Positions 8,509 through 17,096 of a stretch of DNA of 64,000 bases are shown piece by piece. The DNA lies in assembly GCF_030766725.1 (NCBI RefSeq), contig NZ_JARQWR010000004.1, positions 124,001 to 188,000 of the forward strand, given 5' to 3'. The stretch comes from Flavobacterium aerium. Its GTDB lineage: Bacteria > Bacteroidota > Bacteroidia > Flavobacteriales > Flavobacteriaceae. Below the pieces are notes generated by a model. The model made no database searches. It had not been told where the DNA came from and saw nothing but the letters and a program-made list of their open reading frames with translations. Positions within the stretch are counted from its first letter, which is position 1. Each line of letters begins with the position of its first letter. The position numbers and the translations under genes are program-made.

Positions 8509-9489
8509 TTATACAGAGTAACCTAATTTCTCACGGACTCTATTCAATACACCAGTTGCTACAATACCAGCTTTTTGAGCCCCTTTCTTTAATAACTCAT
8601 CAACTTCATCACGATGAGACATATAATAATTGTATTTTTCTCTTTCAGTTTTAAACTTTTCTATAATTAGTTCAAATAAAGCTTGTTTAGCATGACCATA
8701 ACCAAAATCACGATTCACGTTTTTATAGTTTTGAACCATAGCTTGCAATTGCACCTCATTGGCTAATAACTTATAGATTGCAAAAATTTTACAAGTTTCA
8801 GTATCTTTTGGTTCTTCCAAAGGAGTACTATCCGTTTCAATAGACATCACCTGTTTGCGCAAAGGCTTATCTTCTAGGAATATATTAATAATATTATTAG
8901 CCGACTTACTCATTTTTCCACCATTTGTACCAGGTATATATTTCGTGTCCTCTTGAATAAAAGATTCTGGAAGTACAAAAGTTTCTCCCATTTGATGATT
9001 AAATCGAGAAGCCACATCACGGGTAATTTCTATGTGTTGCAATTGATCCTTCCCTACAGGAACAAATTCTGCATCATATAATAAAATATCGGCAGCCATA
9101 AGCATTGGATACATAAACAAACCTGCGTTTACATCATCCAAACGATCAGCCTTATCTTTAAAAGAATGAGCTAAAGTCAATCGTTGAAAAGGAAAGAAAC
9201 AACTTAAATACCATGATAACTCAGCAGTTTGAGGAACATCCGACTGGCGATAAAAAGTGATTTTATTAATATCTAATCCACAAGCAAGCCAAGCAGAGGC
9301 AGTGCTATATGTATTTTCTCTTAAAACTTTTCCATCCTTTATTTGTGTAGTTGAATGTAAATCAGCGATGAAAAGAAAAGAATCATTTTCAGGTTTGTTC
9401 GCCATTTCAATAGCAGGGATGATTGCTCCTAATAGATTGCCTAAATGTGGAGTTCCAGTACTTTGTACACCAGTAAGTATTTTTGCCAT
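8509..9489 (-). CDS. trpS: Tryptophanyl-tRNA synthetase
   Basis: A class I aminoacyl-tRNA synthetase that charges tRNA-Trp. The class signature reads 'GTPHLGNLLGA' near residue 12 (HxGN form, normal for TrpRS) and the second is GKMSKS near residue 195. 'DVPQTAELSWYLSCFFPFQR' is a typical TrpRS core segment. The 326 residues fit the bacterial enzyme. A TAACTTTG box lies 22 bases upstream of the ATG. Confidence 0.97.
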   Translation of the reverse strand: MAKILTGVQSTGTPHLGNLLGAIIPAIEMANKPENDSFLFIADLHSTTQIKDGKVLRENTYSTASAWLACGLDINKITFYRQSDVPQTAELSWYLSCFFPFQRLTLAHSFKDKADRLDDVNAGLFMYPMLMAADILLYDAEFVPVGKDQLQHIEITRDVASRFNHQMGETFVLPESFIQEDTKYIPGTNGGKMSKSANNIINIFLEDKPLRKQVMSIETDSTPLEEPKDTETCKIFAIYKLLANEVQLQAMVQNYKNVNRDFGYGHAKQALFELIIEKFKTEREKYNYYMSHRDEVDELLKKGAQKAGIVATGVLNRVREKLGYSV

Positions 9490-9511
9490 GGTAAATTTGT
9501 AATATTTTCAG

Positions 9512-9519
9512 CAAAGTTA
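9512..9519 (-). promoter_or_regulatory. -7 promoter box TAACTTTG of trpS
   Basis: Perfect TAnnTTTG element 22 bases upstream of the trpS ATG. It lies back to back with the plus-strand promoter of the acyltransferase at 9552. Confidence 0.7.
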
Positions 9520-9551
9520 AGCCTTTTGATAAAAATTTACGCCCTAATCCT

Positions 9552-9559
9552 TACATTTG
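9552..9559 (+). promoter_or_regulatory. -7 promoter box TACATTTG, very close to ATG
   Basis: TAnnTTTG element with five bases between it and the ATG at 9565. It predicts a leaderless or nearly leaderless acyltransferase mRNA. Confidence 0.68.
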
Positions 9560-9564
9560 ACCAT

Positions 9565-10332
9565 ATGAAAGTTGTAAAAATTATTTTTTGGATACTTTGG
9601 CGGATCTGGTTTTATATCCTTATGGCACTGCCAATAATTATTATGTTTCCTTTTTTATTTATTTCTATACTGCGTGAGAAATGGTATCCCTATTTTTTCT
9701 TTATGGCTCGGATTTGGGCAAAATTTATTCTTTTTGGAATGGGATTCTATTGGACTGTAGAACGAGATCAGGAATTAGATAAGAAAAAGAGTTATATGTT
9801 GGTGGCCAATCACACCTCTATGACAGATATAATGCTAATGCTAGCAATTGTAAAAAACCCATTTGTATTTGTAGGAAAAAAAGAATTATCAAAAATACCC
9901 TTGTTTGGTTTTTTCTATAAGCGTACCTGTATTTTGGTTGATAGAGGAGATTCAAAAAGTCGCCTTGAAGTATTCAATTTAGCACAAAAAAGGTTGAGCA
10001 ATGGGTTGAGCATTTGTATATTCCCTGAAGGTGGAGTTCCAGAAGATGAAACAGTTCTTTTAGATGAATTTAAAGATGGAGCTTTCAGATTAGCAATTGA
10101 GCATCAAATCCCAATTGTACCAATGACCTTTCCCGATAATAAAAAACGATTCTCATTTACCTTTTTAAGTGGAAGTCCAGGATTGATGAGAGCAAAAGTT
10201 CATTCATTTGTAGAGACAAAAGGTAAAGTGTTAACCAATAAGAAAGAAGTCAAAGAGGAAACGAGAAGAATTATTTATAAAGAATTATTAGAATTCCAAT
10301 ACGCGAAAGAATCCCGTAAACTTAGAGTTTAA
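9565..10332 (+). CDS. 1-acyl-sn-glycerol-3-phosphate acyltransferase (PlsC family)
   Basis: A membrane-bound acyltransferase of phospholipid synthesis that makes phosphatidic acid or acylates a similar acceptor. The hallmark NHxxxxD block is seen as NHTSMTD near residue 82, the second block around 'TCILVDRGDSKSR', and the third as FPEGGVPED near residue 155. An N-terminal hydrophobic stretch (about residues 5-50) anchors it. The start at 9565 (MKVVKIIFWI, 255 residues) was chosen over an upstream in-frame ATG at 9445. That extension overlaps trpS and its promoter, and a promoter box lies at 9552. A second, different PlsC-like gene is at 50478. Confidence 0.9.
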   Translation: MKVVKIIFWILWRIWFYILMALPIIIMFPFLFISILREKWYPYFFFMARIWAKFILFGMGFYWTVERDQELDKKKSYMLVANHTSMTDIMLMLAIVKNPFVFVGKKELSKIPLFGFFYKRTCILVDRGDSKSRLEVFNLAQKRLSNGLSICIFPEGGVPEDETVLLDEFKDGAFRLAIEHQIPIVPMTFPDNKKRFSFTFLSGSPGLMRAKVHSFVETKGKVLTNKKEVKEETRRIIYKELLEFQYAKESRKLRV

Positions 10333-10342
10333 TATAAAAAAA

Positions 10343-10371
10343 GAAGCGCCTAACCAGGGCGCTTCATTTTT
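10343..10371 (+). terminator. Intrinsic terminator
   Basis: GAAGCGCC and GGCGCTTC arms with a seven-base loop followed by ATTTTTG. An A-tract precedes it, so it may also act on the convergent minus-strand gene. Confidence 0.85.
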
Positions 10372-10407
10372 GTTACTACCCAACTAAAGTAATAACTACT
10401 TAACAAA

Positions 10408-11946
10408 CTAGAATCGATAGCTTACACCAGTGTATAAGCCTATAAGGTATGGCTTGAAATTGCCTACATCATTGCTAAACGTATTGAATTGATATTTGAA
10501 CATAGGTTCAAAATTCGCTTCAAATGATTTTAAAAAACTGTATTTAAATCCAATACCAATATTGGTGCTGAAATGAACATTGTTTAAGTTATTTGCTTCG
10601 CCTAAATCTGTTTGTAAACCAGAGGAAACAACAGATACTTCATTTTCATTTAAGAAAAGAGTACTCATTCCCCCGATTAATTGAATACCGAATTTTTGGT
10701 CTAAAACTTTATAAGAAAGCTCTAAAGGAACTTCGATATAGCCCATTCTTTGATTCAGAGTACCATTTGATTTACCAGGAATATTCGCTTGTAGTGTATT
10801 TGTCTCACTGCCTTTAGGTTCAACAACAATATGAGCATTAGTCTCCGATAATTTCACGTTATTGACTCCTGTATTGTTTAATCCAGCATAGAAAACAATA
10901 TCATTTGTATTGAAACCTACAGAAACTTTATTAATACCAGAACGTAGTGAAAGTTTATTATTTAAGGCGTAGTTCACGCCTAAACCATAACTTAAACTAG
11001 TTTCAGATTCTTTAGAGTTTTTTGCTAGTTGCTGATCAATAGGAGAACCACTAGAAGTAGAATTAAAATATACAGCCGCAATATTTGGGGTGATTTGCCA
11101 TCTGCTAAGAGGTTTAGAATCCGTTTTCGGGAATTTCTCCTGATCTTCTTTTTCCTTCTCTTTTGCTTTTAGTAATTCTTCTAGTGGGTTAGGATCCGAA
11201 GCAGCAACAGCTGAATTCGTATCATATTTTTTAAGATCACCTCTATTGAAAGAAGAACGATCTTTTTGTGTCGAATTTCTGAAATCAAAATCTTTAGAAT
11301 CTCGGTTAGGGTTTATAAACAAACCATTAGATAAGAAAGATCCTTTGTTTGATTTTGTATTTGAAGAGGCAATACCAGTTCTAGATTGAGCTACTCTATT
11401 CTTTTGAACAGTATTTAATAAATCTTCTTCAGAAGATGAATTACTTAAACTTTCTGAATTGTTTTTTCCAGAAACATTTTTGTTTTTAGAATAATGGCTA
11501 TTTGATTTAGAACCAGAAGCAACCACATTGTTAGATACAACGTTGTTATTGTTTGTTGAATTTAAAGAATTATTTTCAGTGCTAGAATTTGTGTTGCTAT
11601 TTGATTCTTGTAGTACTAGACCATTATCATTATTGGAAGGAATGATATTTTCGGGTAAAGTAGAATTATTTTTTTCTGTTGAAGATGGAGTCTCATTATT
11701 ATTGTCCAAGACAATTCCATCATTTGGTATAGTAGTAAAATGAACAACAGAATCGGTAACGAAGAAGCCAATCAATAACGCTACAGCTACGCCAGAAAGT
11801 TTAAACCATAATGGAATAACCTTTCTTTTCTTTTTGTTAGGGTGTAGTTCAGCTTGAATGTTATCCCATACTTTGTGTGATGGTTCAACTTCAAAGTCTT
11901 TGAACTTTTCCTGAAACAGACGATCTATATTTTTTCTCTCGCTCAT
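10408..11946 (-). CDS. Dma-type dual-membrane anti-sigma factor / OM beta-barrel
   Basis: A 512-residue protein with an unusual three-part plan. Residues 1-44 are charged and soluble ('DRLFQEKFKDFEVEPSHKVW'), like the cytoplasmic head of an anti-sigma factor. One transmembrane helix lies at about 45-66. A long Asn/Ser-rich, probably disordered linker follows (about 70-280). The C-terminal 230 residues look like an eight-stranded outer-membrane barrel (alternating strands, 'GYIEVPLELSYKV', ending GVSYRF). With no cleavable signal it would span both membranes. This matches the Dma (dual membrane-spanning anti-sigma) proteins described in Bacteroides. It overlaps the ECF sigma gene by four bases (ATGA), which supports pairing. 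Signal and regulon are unknown. Confidence 0.78.
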   Translation of the reverse strand: MSERKNIDRLFQEKFKDFEVEPSHKVWDNIQAELHPNKKKRKVIPLWFKLSGVAVALLIGFFVTDSVVHFTTIPNDGIVLDNNNETPSSTEKNNSTLPENIIPSNNDNGLVLQESNSNTNSSTENNSLNSTNNNNVVSNNVVASGSKSNSHYSKNKNVSGKNNSESLSNSSSEEDLLNTVQKNRVAQSRTGIASSNTKSNKGSFLSNGLFINPNRDSKDFDFRNSTQKDRSSFNRGDLKKYDTNSAVAASDPNPLEELLKAKEKEKEDQEKFPKTDSKPLSRWQITPNIAAVYFNSTSSGSPIDQQLAKNSKESETSLSYGLGVNYALNNKLSLRSGINKVSVGFNTNDIVFYAGLNNTGVNNVKLSETNAHIVVEPKGSETNTLQANIPGKSNGTLNQRMGYIEVPLELSYKVLDQKFGIQLIGGMSTLFLNENEVSVVSSGLQTDLGEANNLNNVHFSTNIGIGFKYSFLKSFEANFEPMFKYQFNTFSNDVGNFKPYLIGLYTGVSYRF

Positions 11947-12488
11947 TTTGCTGATGGTAATTGATCTGTTGCTAATTGAGTTTCAATTTTTTCTTTTAAA
12001 ATAATTCGGGCTCTGGCTAAATTAGATTTAGAAGTTCCAGTTGTAATTTGTAGCATTGCTGCTATTTCTTTGTGTGAATAACCATCCATAACATATAGAT
12101 TAAATACTAATCGATAACGATCAGGTAATTCTTGAATAATTTTTAATAAATAATCCAGTGAAATATTATCGTCATCGATTTCAAATGCGGTATCATCAAT
12201 GATATCATCACTTACTAATTCGAAAACACCAATATTTCTATACTGTTGTAATACGTTATTAATCATTACACGTTTAGCCCAACCTTCAAAAGAACCTTTA
12301 AAATTGAATTGCTCAATTTTTTTAAAAATAATTAAAAACCCATCTTGTAAATTATCTTCAGCCTCAGCGTAATTACGCGAGTATTTTAAGCAGACACTGA
12401 ATAACTTACTACTAAATAATTTATACAACTGTTCCTGTGCTTTAGCATCATTCTTCTGACAATCTTGTATGATTTGCTCTAAGCCCAA
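11943..12488 (-). CDS. ECF RNA polymerase sigma factor
   Basis: A 181-residue sigma-70 family factor of the extracytoplasmic-function type. Region 2 spans roughly residues 20-90 (with the -10-recognition segment around 'GWAKRVMINNVLQQYRN'). Region 4 spans about 120-172, with the helix-turn-helix 'YSHKEIAAMLQITTGTSKSN'. Regions 1 and 3 are absent, as in ECF factors. It is held between an upstream lipoprotein gene (19 bases away) and the downstream Dma-type protein (4-base overlap), so the Dma head is its probable anti-sigma partner. Target promoters are unknown. Confidence 0.93.
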   Translation of the reverse strand: MGLEQIIQDCQKNDAKAQEQLYKLFSSKLFSVCLKYSRNYAEAEDNLQDGFLIIFKKIEQFNFKGSFEGWAKRVMINNVLQQYRNIGVFELVSDDIIDDTAFEIDDDNISLDYLLKIIQELPDRYRLVFNLYVMDGYSHKEIAAMLQITTGTSKSNLARARIILKEKIETQLATDQLPSAK

Positions 12489-12507
12489 TAGTCCTTGAAT
12501 TGATTTG

Positions 12508-12927
12508 TTATTCCGTTACAGGAACTTCTACGATAATAAAAGTATTCTCTCCATTATCAGCAACACCATTGAAGAATTTGAATTTGTAAATAGTTCCAAT
12601 AGGACTATTAACGTAAAAATCAAATTTTACTTCAACAGGAGGTTCATTAAGCTCTTGGCAATTGTTGTCGGCGAGTACTTTACTTTGAATGGCGATAGTG
12701 CGGGTTTCTAAATTTGGCTGAAAATAAAAACCATCAAAATAATGACAAGTTGAAGGTCTTTTATATAGCATCTTGATTTGATACGATTGTCCTCTAGTGA
12801 AACTTTGAGGTACCGTAGCACTTTCAACAGGATTTAATTCCAAATAAAAATTAGGATTATCATCATTACTTAAGCTACACCCCGCTAGGGTGCATATAAA
12901 TAGTACTAATAGAGCTAATTTTTTCAT
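12508..12927 (-). CDS. Small lipoprotein of the ECF sigma locus
   Basis: I do not recognise a family for this 139-residue protein. It has a lipoprotein signal ('MKKLALLVLFICTLAGC') with lipobox LAGC. The mature part is beta-rich and holds two further cysteines ('RPSTCHYFDGFY', 'LADNNCQELNEPP') that could form a disulfide in the periplasm. It is the first gene of the three-gene run lipoprotein, sigma factor, Dma-type protein. A plausible role is a sensor, cargo or target of that system, but only position supports this. Confidence 0.7.
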   Translation of the reverse strand: MKKLALLVLFICTLAGCSLSNDDNPNFYLELNPVESATVPQSFTRGQSYQIKMLYKRPSTCHYFDGFYFQPNLETRTIAIQSKVLADNNCQELNEPPVEVKFDFYVNSPIGTIYKFKFFNGVADNGENTFIIVEVPVTE

Positions 12928-13000
12928 GACATTTAAATTTATAATCTTACAGCTTTATACCTTAGATGTAAAAAAATAAAAAAGGTTGCTTCATAAATAA

Positions 13001-13028
13001 AAAAAAACCCGACTAATCGGGTTTTTTT
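13001..13028 (-). terminator. Terminator of recA
   Basis: AAACCCGA and TCGGGTTT arms with a four-base loop and A/T runs of seven on both sides. It sits directly after the recA stop on the minus strand. Confidence 0.9.
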
Positions 13029-13035
13029 ATTTTTT

Positions 13036-14040
13036 TTATTCAGAAGCCTCTTTAATAGCAGCTTTTATTTTCACTTCAAGCTCATCCATTAATTCGGGAT
13101 TATCCTTTATTAAAGCTTTTACCGCATCTCTACCTTGACCTAATTTTGTGTCTCCGTAGCTAAACCATGAACCACTCTTTTTAACGATTTCAAATTCTAC
13201 CGCTAAATCAAGAACTTCACCTACTTTAGAAACACCTTCTCCATACATAATGTCGAATTCGGCTGTTTTGAAAGGTGGTGCCACTTTATTTTTAATCACT
13301 TTTACTTTAGTACGGTTACCAATTACATTCTCACCATCTTTTATTTGTGATGAACGACGAATATCTAAACGAACAGAAGCGTAAAATTTCAAAGCATTAC
13401 CCCCAGTTGTAGTTTCTGGATTTCCAAACATAACCCCGATTTTCTCTCTTAACTGGTTAATGAAGAAAACAGTACAATTAGTTTTACTGATAGTACCCGT
13501 TAATTTTCGCAATGCTTGTGACATTAAACGAGCATGAAGTCCCATTTTGGAATCTCCCATTTCTCCTTCAATTTCACTTTTTGGAGTTAAAGCAGCAACA
13601 GAGTCAATTACAACAATGTCAATAGCGCCCGAACGAATTAAATTCTCAGCAATCTCTAAAGCTTGCTCACCATTATCTGGTTGAGAAATAATTAAATTGT
13701 CAACATCTACGCCTAATTTTTGTGCATAAGAACGGTCAAAAGCATGCTCCGCATCAATAAATGCAGCAATACCACCCGCTTTCTGAGCTTCTGCAATAGC
13801 ATGCAATGTTAATGTAGTTTTACCAGAAGATTCTGGTCCGTAAATTTCTATTATTCTACCACGAGGATAACCATTTACTCCTAAAGCTAAATCCAGTCCT
13901 AAAGAACCAGATGAGATAGACTCTACTTCAACAATGGCACGATCTCCTAACTTCATTACAGTACCTTTACCGTAAGTTTTGTCTAATTTATCAAGCGTTA
14001 ATTGTAACGCTTTTAATTTGGCTTCTTTATCTGAACTCAT
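13036..14040 (-). CDS. recA: Recombinase RecA
   Basis: The strand-exchange ATPase of homologous recombination and trigger of the SOS response. The Walker A motif GPESSGKT is at residues 68-75, the Walker B region at '[14 protein letters not shown]', and the DNA-binding L1/L2 loops around '[10 protein letters not shown]' and '[16 protein letters not shown]'. The 334 residues are normal. Start at 14040 is preceded by GGAAAG, a Shine-Dalgarno-like sequence, which is not common in this phylum. I could not find a TAnnTTTG box or an obvious LexA site in the 265 bases upstream. The gap to trhO (14041-14305) otherwise holds only the trhO promoter and leader. Confidence 0.99.
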   Translation of the reverse strand: MSSDKEAKLKALQLTLDKLDKTYGKGTVMKLGDRAIVEVESISSGSLGLDLALGVNGYPRGRIIEIYGPESSGKTTLTLHAIAEAQKAGGIAAFIDAEHAFDRSYAQKLGVDVDNLIISQPDNGEQALEIAENLIRSGAIDIVVIDSVAALTPKSEIEGEMGDSKMGLHARLMSQALRKLTGTISKTNCTVFFINQLREKIGVMFGNPETTTGGNALKFYASVRLDIRRSSQIKDGENVIGNRTKVKVIKNKVAPPFKTAEFDIMYGEGVSKVGEVLDLAVEFEIVKKSGSWFSYGDTKLGQGRDAVKALIKDNPELMDELEVKIKAAIKEASE

Positions 14041-14230
14041 CTTTCCTTGTGATTTTTAAACGCAATTATTTTGGTAAAAATACTTCTTTTTTTTGAAGTT
14101 ACAAGTTTCTGAAATGTTTAAAAAAAGCACAAAATTCCCTTTTAAAAAGACCAGAATAGTTGAGAGAATAAAGATTCGAATAAGAGCAGAGACTTTATAA
14201 AGACTGGTTTTTTAATCAAAAAATAATTTG

Positions 14231-14238
14231 TAAATTTG
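14231..14238 (+). promoter_or_regulatory. -7 promoter box TAAATTTG of trhO with a leader hairpin
   Basis: TAnnTTTG element 67 bases upstream of the trhO start. The leader contains a small hairpin, ATCGTTTT (14250-14257) with AAAACGAT (14264-14271), just after the expected transcription start. Confidence 0.62.
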
Positions 14239-14305
14239 CACCTTCAAAAATCGTTTTACTATAAAAACGATATAAAATATTTCTCAAACTTAAAATTGAT
14301 ATAGC

Positions 14306-15658
14306 ATGCAACTGTACAATATTTTAAGCGCAGAAGAAAGAGCTGTCATGATTGACGAAGCTGGTAAACAAAGATTAACTTTGTCTTTCTACGCCTATGC
14401 GCATTTATTGAATCCTCAGGAATTTAGAAACGAACTTTTTTTAGCTTGGAATCCCCTAGAAGTATTAGGTAGGATTTATGTAGCTAATGAAGGTATTAAT
14501 GCCCAAATGTCATTACCGGCAGACCGTTTTCATGAATTTAAAAAACATTTAGACAGTATTTCTTTTCTAAAAGATATCCGATTAAATATTGCAGTAGAAC
14601 AAGATGATAAGTCATTTTTGAAACTAACGATAAAAGTTAGAGATAAAATTGTTGCAGACGGATTGCAAGATGAAACTTTTGATGTAATGAACAAAGGAGT
14701 TCACCTGAATGCAAAATCATTCAATAGCTTACTAGAAGACCCAAATACGATTGTAGTGGATATGCGTAATCATTATGAAAGTGAAATTGGTCACTTCAGA
14801 AACGCAATTACTCCCGATGTAGATACCTTCCGTGAATCTTTACCAATCATTGAAGACCAGTTGAAAGAACATAAAGAAGATAAAAACTTATTGATGTACT
14901 GTACTGGAGGTATTCGTTGTGAAAAAGCAAGTGCCTATTTTAAACACAAAGGTTTTCAAAATGTTTACCAACTAGAAGGTGGAATTATTGAATATACACG
15001 TCAGGTAAAAGAAGAAGGATTAGAAAGTAAATTTATCGGTAAGAATTTCGTTTTTGATCATAGATTGGGCGAACGAATTACTGAAGATATCGTTTCAAAA
15101 TGCCACCAATGTGGAATAGCATGTGATACCCATACCAATTGTGCGAATGAAGGGTGCCACTTACTGTTTATTCAATGTGAATCTTGTGCAGCAGCAATGG
15201 AAAATTGTTGTTCTACAGAATGTCTGGATATCATTCATTTGCCACTGGAAGAGCAAGTTGCTTTGAGAAGAGGAGTAAAAAACGGAAATAAGATTTTCAA
15301 AAAAGGAAAATCAGAAGCATTACGATTTAAAACAACTACCGATTCAAATCAAAAAGTAGAGGAAGTTGCAAAAGCAGTTAAAGCTTCAACGAAACCAAAT
15401 AAAAAGAAATTATTCATAGGAAGCGGGACACACTTTTTTCCTAAACCAAGTATTGGACAGTTTAGAATAGAAGCTCATGAAATTAAAATTGGTGATACAA
15501 TTGTAATTGCAGGACCAACCACTGGACAAGAAGAAATGGTGATTACTGAAATGTTCGTAAACGATCAACTTGCTGAAGTAGCAAAATCAGGAGACAATTG
15601 TACATTCAAATTACCATTCAGAATTAGACTTTCAGATAAATTATATAAGTTGATGTAA
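14306..15658 (+). CDS. trhO: tRNA uridine(34) hydroxylase TrhO with extra C-terminal barrel
   Basis: A rhodanese-family enzyme that hydroxylates the wobble uridine (U34) of several tRNAs using oxygen. Residues 1-130 form the N-terminal ferredoxin-like domain. The rhodanese domain (about 135-235) holds the catalytic loop 'LLMYCTGGIRCEKA' with C199 and C205. A Cys-rich segment follows (266-306; CHQCGIAC, CANEGC, CESC). The protein is 450 residues, about 100 longer than E. coli TrhO. Residues 368-450 ('IEAHEIKIGDTIVIAGPTTG', ending in RLSDKLYKLM) look like the EF-Tu domain-2-like barrel that also closes U32-family proteins. A strong terminator follows at 15683. Confidence 0.92.
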   Translation: MQLYNILSAEERAVMIDEAGKQRLTLSFYAYAHLLNPQEFRNELFLAWNPLEVLGRIYVANEGINAQMSLPADRFHEFKKHLDSISFLKDIRLNIAVEQDDKSFLKLTIKVRDKIVADGLQDETFDVMNKGVHLNAKSFNSLLEDPNTIVVDMRNHYESEIGHFRNAITPDVDTFRESLPIIEDQLKEHKEDKNLLMYCTGGIRCEKASAYFKHKGFQNVYQLEGGIIEYTRQVKEEGLESKFIGKNFVFDHRLGERITEDIVSKCHQCGIACDTHTNCANEGCHLLFIQCESCAAAMENCCSTECLDIIHLPLEEQVALRRGVKNGNKIFKKGKSEALRFKTTTDSNQKVEEVAKAVKASTKPNKKKLFIGSGTHFFPKPSIGQFRIEAHEIKIGDTIVIAGPTTGQEEMVITEMFVNDQLAEVAKSGDNCTFKLPFRIRLSDKLYKLM

Positions 15659-15682
15659 GCAACGAATTAAAAATATTTTTTT

Positions 15683-15724
15683 AAAATGGATACATACTCT
15701 TAGAGTATGAATCCATTTTTTTTT
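15683..15724 (+). terminator. Terminator of trhO
   Basis: Nearly perfect stem: AAAATGGAT, one mismatch, CATACTC, loop TTA, GAGTATG, then ATCCATTTT and a run of nine T. Confidence 0.9.
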
Positions 15725-15731
15725 GCATTAA

Positions 15732-15794
15732 AACCACAACATCTGTTTATTTAAAATAAAAAGAATTAAATTTAAATAAACAGATGTTGTGGTT
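15732..15794. repeat. Perfect 24-bp inverted repeat with 15-base spacer
   Basis: The left arm (15732-15755, beginning AACCACAACATCTG) and the right arm (15771-15794, ending CAGATGTTGTGGTT) are exact reverse complements. The spacer is AT-rich. No T-tract follows, so it is not a standard terminator. It lies between the trhO terminator and the ricT promoter. I see no reading frame or target-site duplication around it. Confidence 0.9.
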
Positions 15795-15862
15795 ATATCT
15801 ACTGAGAAAGGGCTCCACTTTTGGGGTATAAAAATCTTTATATAAATAAGCTAACAAAATAC

Positions 15863-15870
15863 TATCTTTG
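15863..15870 (+). promoter_or_regulatory. -7 promoter box TATCTTTG of the ricT-gldH-PBP operon
   Basis: TAnnTTTG element 65 bases upstream of the ricT start and 68 bases downstream of the inverted repeat. Confidence 0.68.
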
Positions 15871-15935
15871 TTCACAAAATGTTTTTAAAAATCGAGGTTA
15901 TGGTAACATAACCCAATATATATATAAATTGAGAT

Positions 15936-17096
15936 ATGGCATGTACAAGTTGTTCTACCAGTAAAGATGGATCGTCACCGAAAGGTTGTAAAAATAATGG
16001 GACTTGCGGCACCGATAGCTGCAATAAACTAACAGTTTTTGATTGGCTTGCAAATATGAGCCCTTCTAATGGAGAATTACCATTTGATTGCGTAGAAATA
16101 CGATTTAAAAATGGAAGAAAAGAATTTTACCGAAATACAGAGAAATTAACGTTAAGTATTGGTGATATTGTTGCTACAGAAGCTTCACCAGGACACGATG
16201 TAGGGATTGTAACGCTAACGGGAGAGTTGGTGAAAATCCAAATGAAGAAAAAAGGAGTGAATCATACAAGCAATGAAATTCCTAAAATATATAGAAAAGC
16301 ATCTCAAAAAGATATTGATATTTGGTCTGAAGCAAGAGATAAAGAAGAACCAATGAAAGTAAAAGCCCGTGAATTGGCGATTGACTTAAAGTTGGAAATG
16401 AAGATCTCAGATATTGAATTTCAGGGAGATGGATCAAAAGCAACGTTTTATTATACAGCAAATGACCGTGTCGATTTCCGACAATTAATTAAGGAATTTG
16501 CCCGTGCATTCAGTACGCGTATTGAAATGAAACAAGTAGGTTTCCGTCAGGAAGCAGCAAGATTAGGAGGTATTGGATCATGCGGAAGAGAATTATGTTG
16601 TTCAACATGGTTAACCGATTTCCGAAGTGTAAATACATCTGCAGCACGTTACCAACAATTGTCTTTAAACCCTCAAAAGTTAGCTGGACAATGTGGTAAA
16701 TTAAAATGCTGCTTGAACTATGAATTAGATACCTATATGGATGCCTTAAAGGATTTTCCAGATATTGAAACACAGCTTTTTACAGAAAAAGGAGATGCTT
16801 TTTGTCAAAAATTAGACATCTTCAAAGGGCTAATGTGGTTCGCTTATAAAAACAATATGGCGAATTGGCATGTGTTGAAAATCGAGCAGGTAAAAGAAAT
16901 AATTAGCGATAATAAGCAAAAGAAAAGAGTATCTTCTTTAGAAGATTTTGCAGTGGAAATTCTTTCTGAACCAGAAAAAGATTTCAAAAATGCAATGGGA
17001 CAAGACAGTTTGACTCGATTTGATATGCCAAAGAAAAAGAAAAAGCCAGCCAAAAGACGCAAACCAACAAACGATAAAAATGACCCTAAAAAATAG
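15936..17096 (+). CDS. ricT: PSP1-domain protein RicT (YaaT-like)
   Basis: A 386-residue PSP1-domain protein. In Bacillus the homologue YaaT/RicT joins an iron-sulfur RicAFT complex that affects RNA processing. The PSP1 core is marked by cysteine motifs GSCGRELCC (C216, C221, C222) and GQCGKLKCCLNYE (C253, C258, C259). A second Cys cluster sits at the very N-terminus (C3, C6, C18, C24, C29). The C-terminus is a lysine-rich basic tail that could touch nucleic acid. In Bacteroidota the gene regularly precedes gldH, as here; its role in this phylum is not established. Transcription likely starts from the box at 15863. Confidence 0.9.
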   Translation: MACTSCSTSKDGSSPKGCKNNGTCGTDSCNKLTVFDWLANMSPSNGELPFDCVEIRFKNGRKEFYRNTEKLTLSIGDIVATEASPGHDVGIVTLTGELVKIQMKKKGVNHTSNEIPKIYRKASQKDIDIWSEARDKEEPMKVKARELAIDLKLEMKISDIEFQGDGSKATFYYTANDRVDFRQLIKEFARAFSTRIEMKQVGFRQEAARLGGIGSCGRELCCSTWLTDFRSVNTSAARYQQLSLNPQKLAGQCGKLKCCLNYELDTYMDALKDFPDIETQLFTEKGDAFCQKLDIFKGLMWFAYKNNMANWHVLKIEQVKEIISDNKQKKRVSSLEDFAVEILSEPEKDFKNAMGQDSLTRFDMPKKKKKPAKRRKPTNDKNDPKK

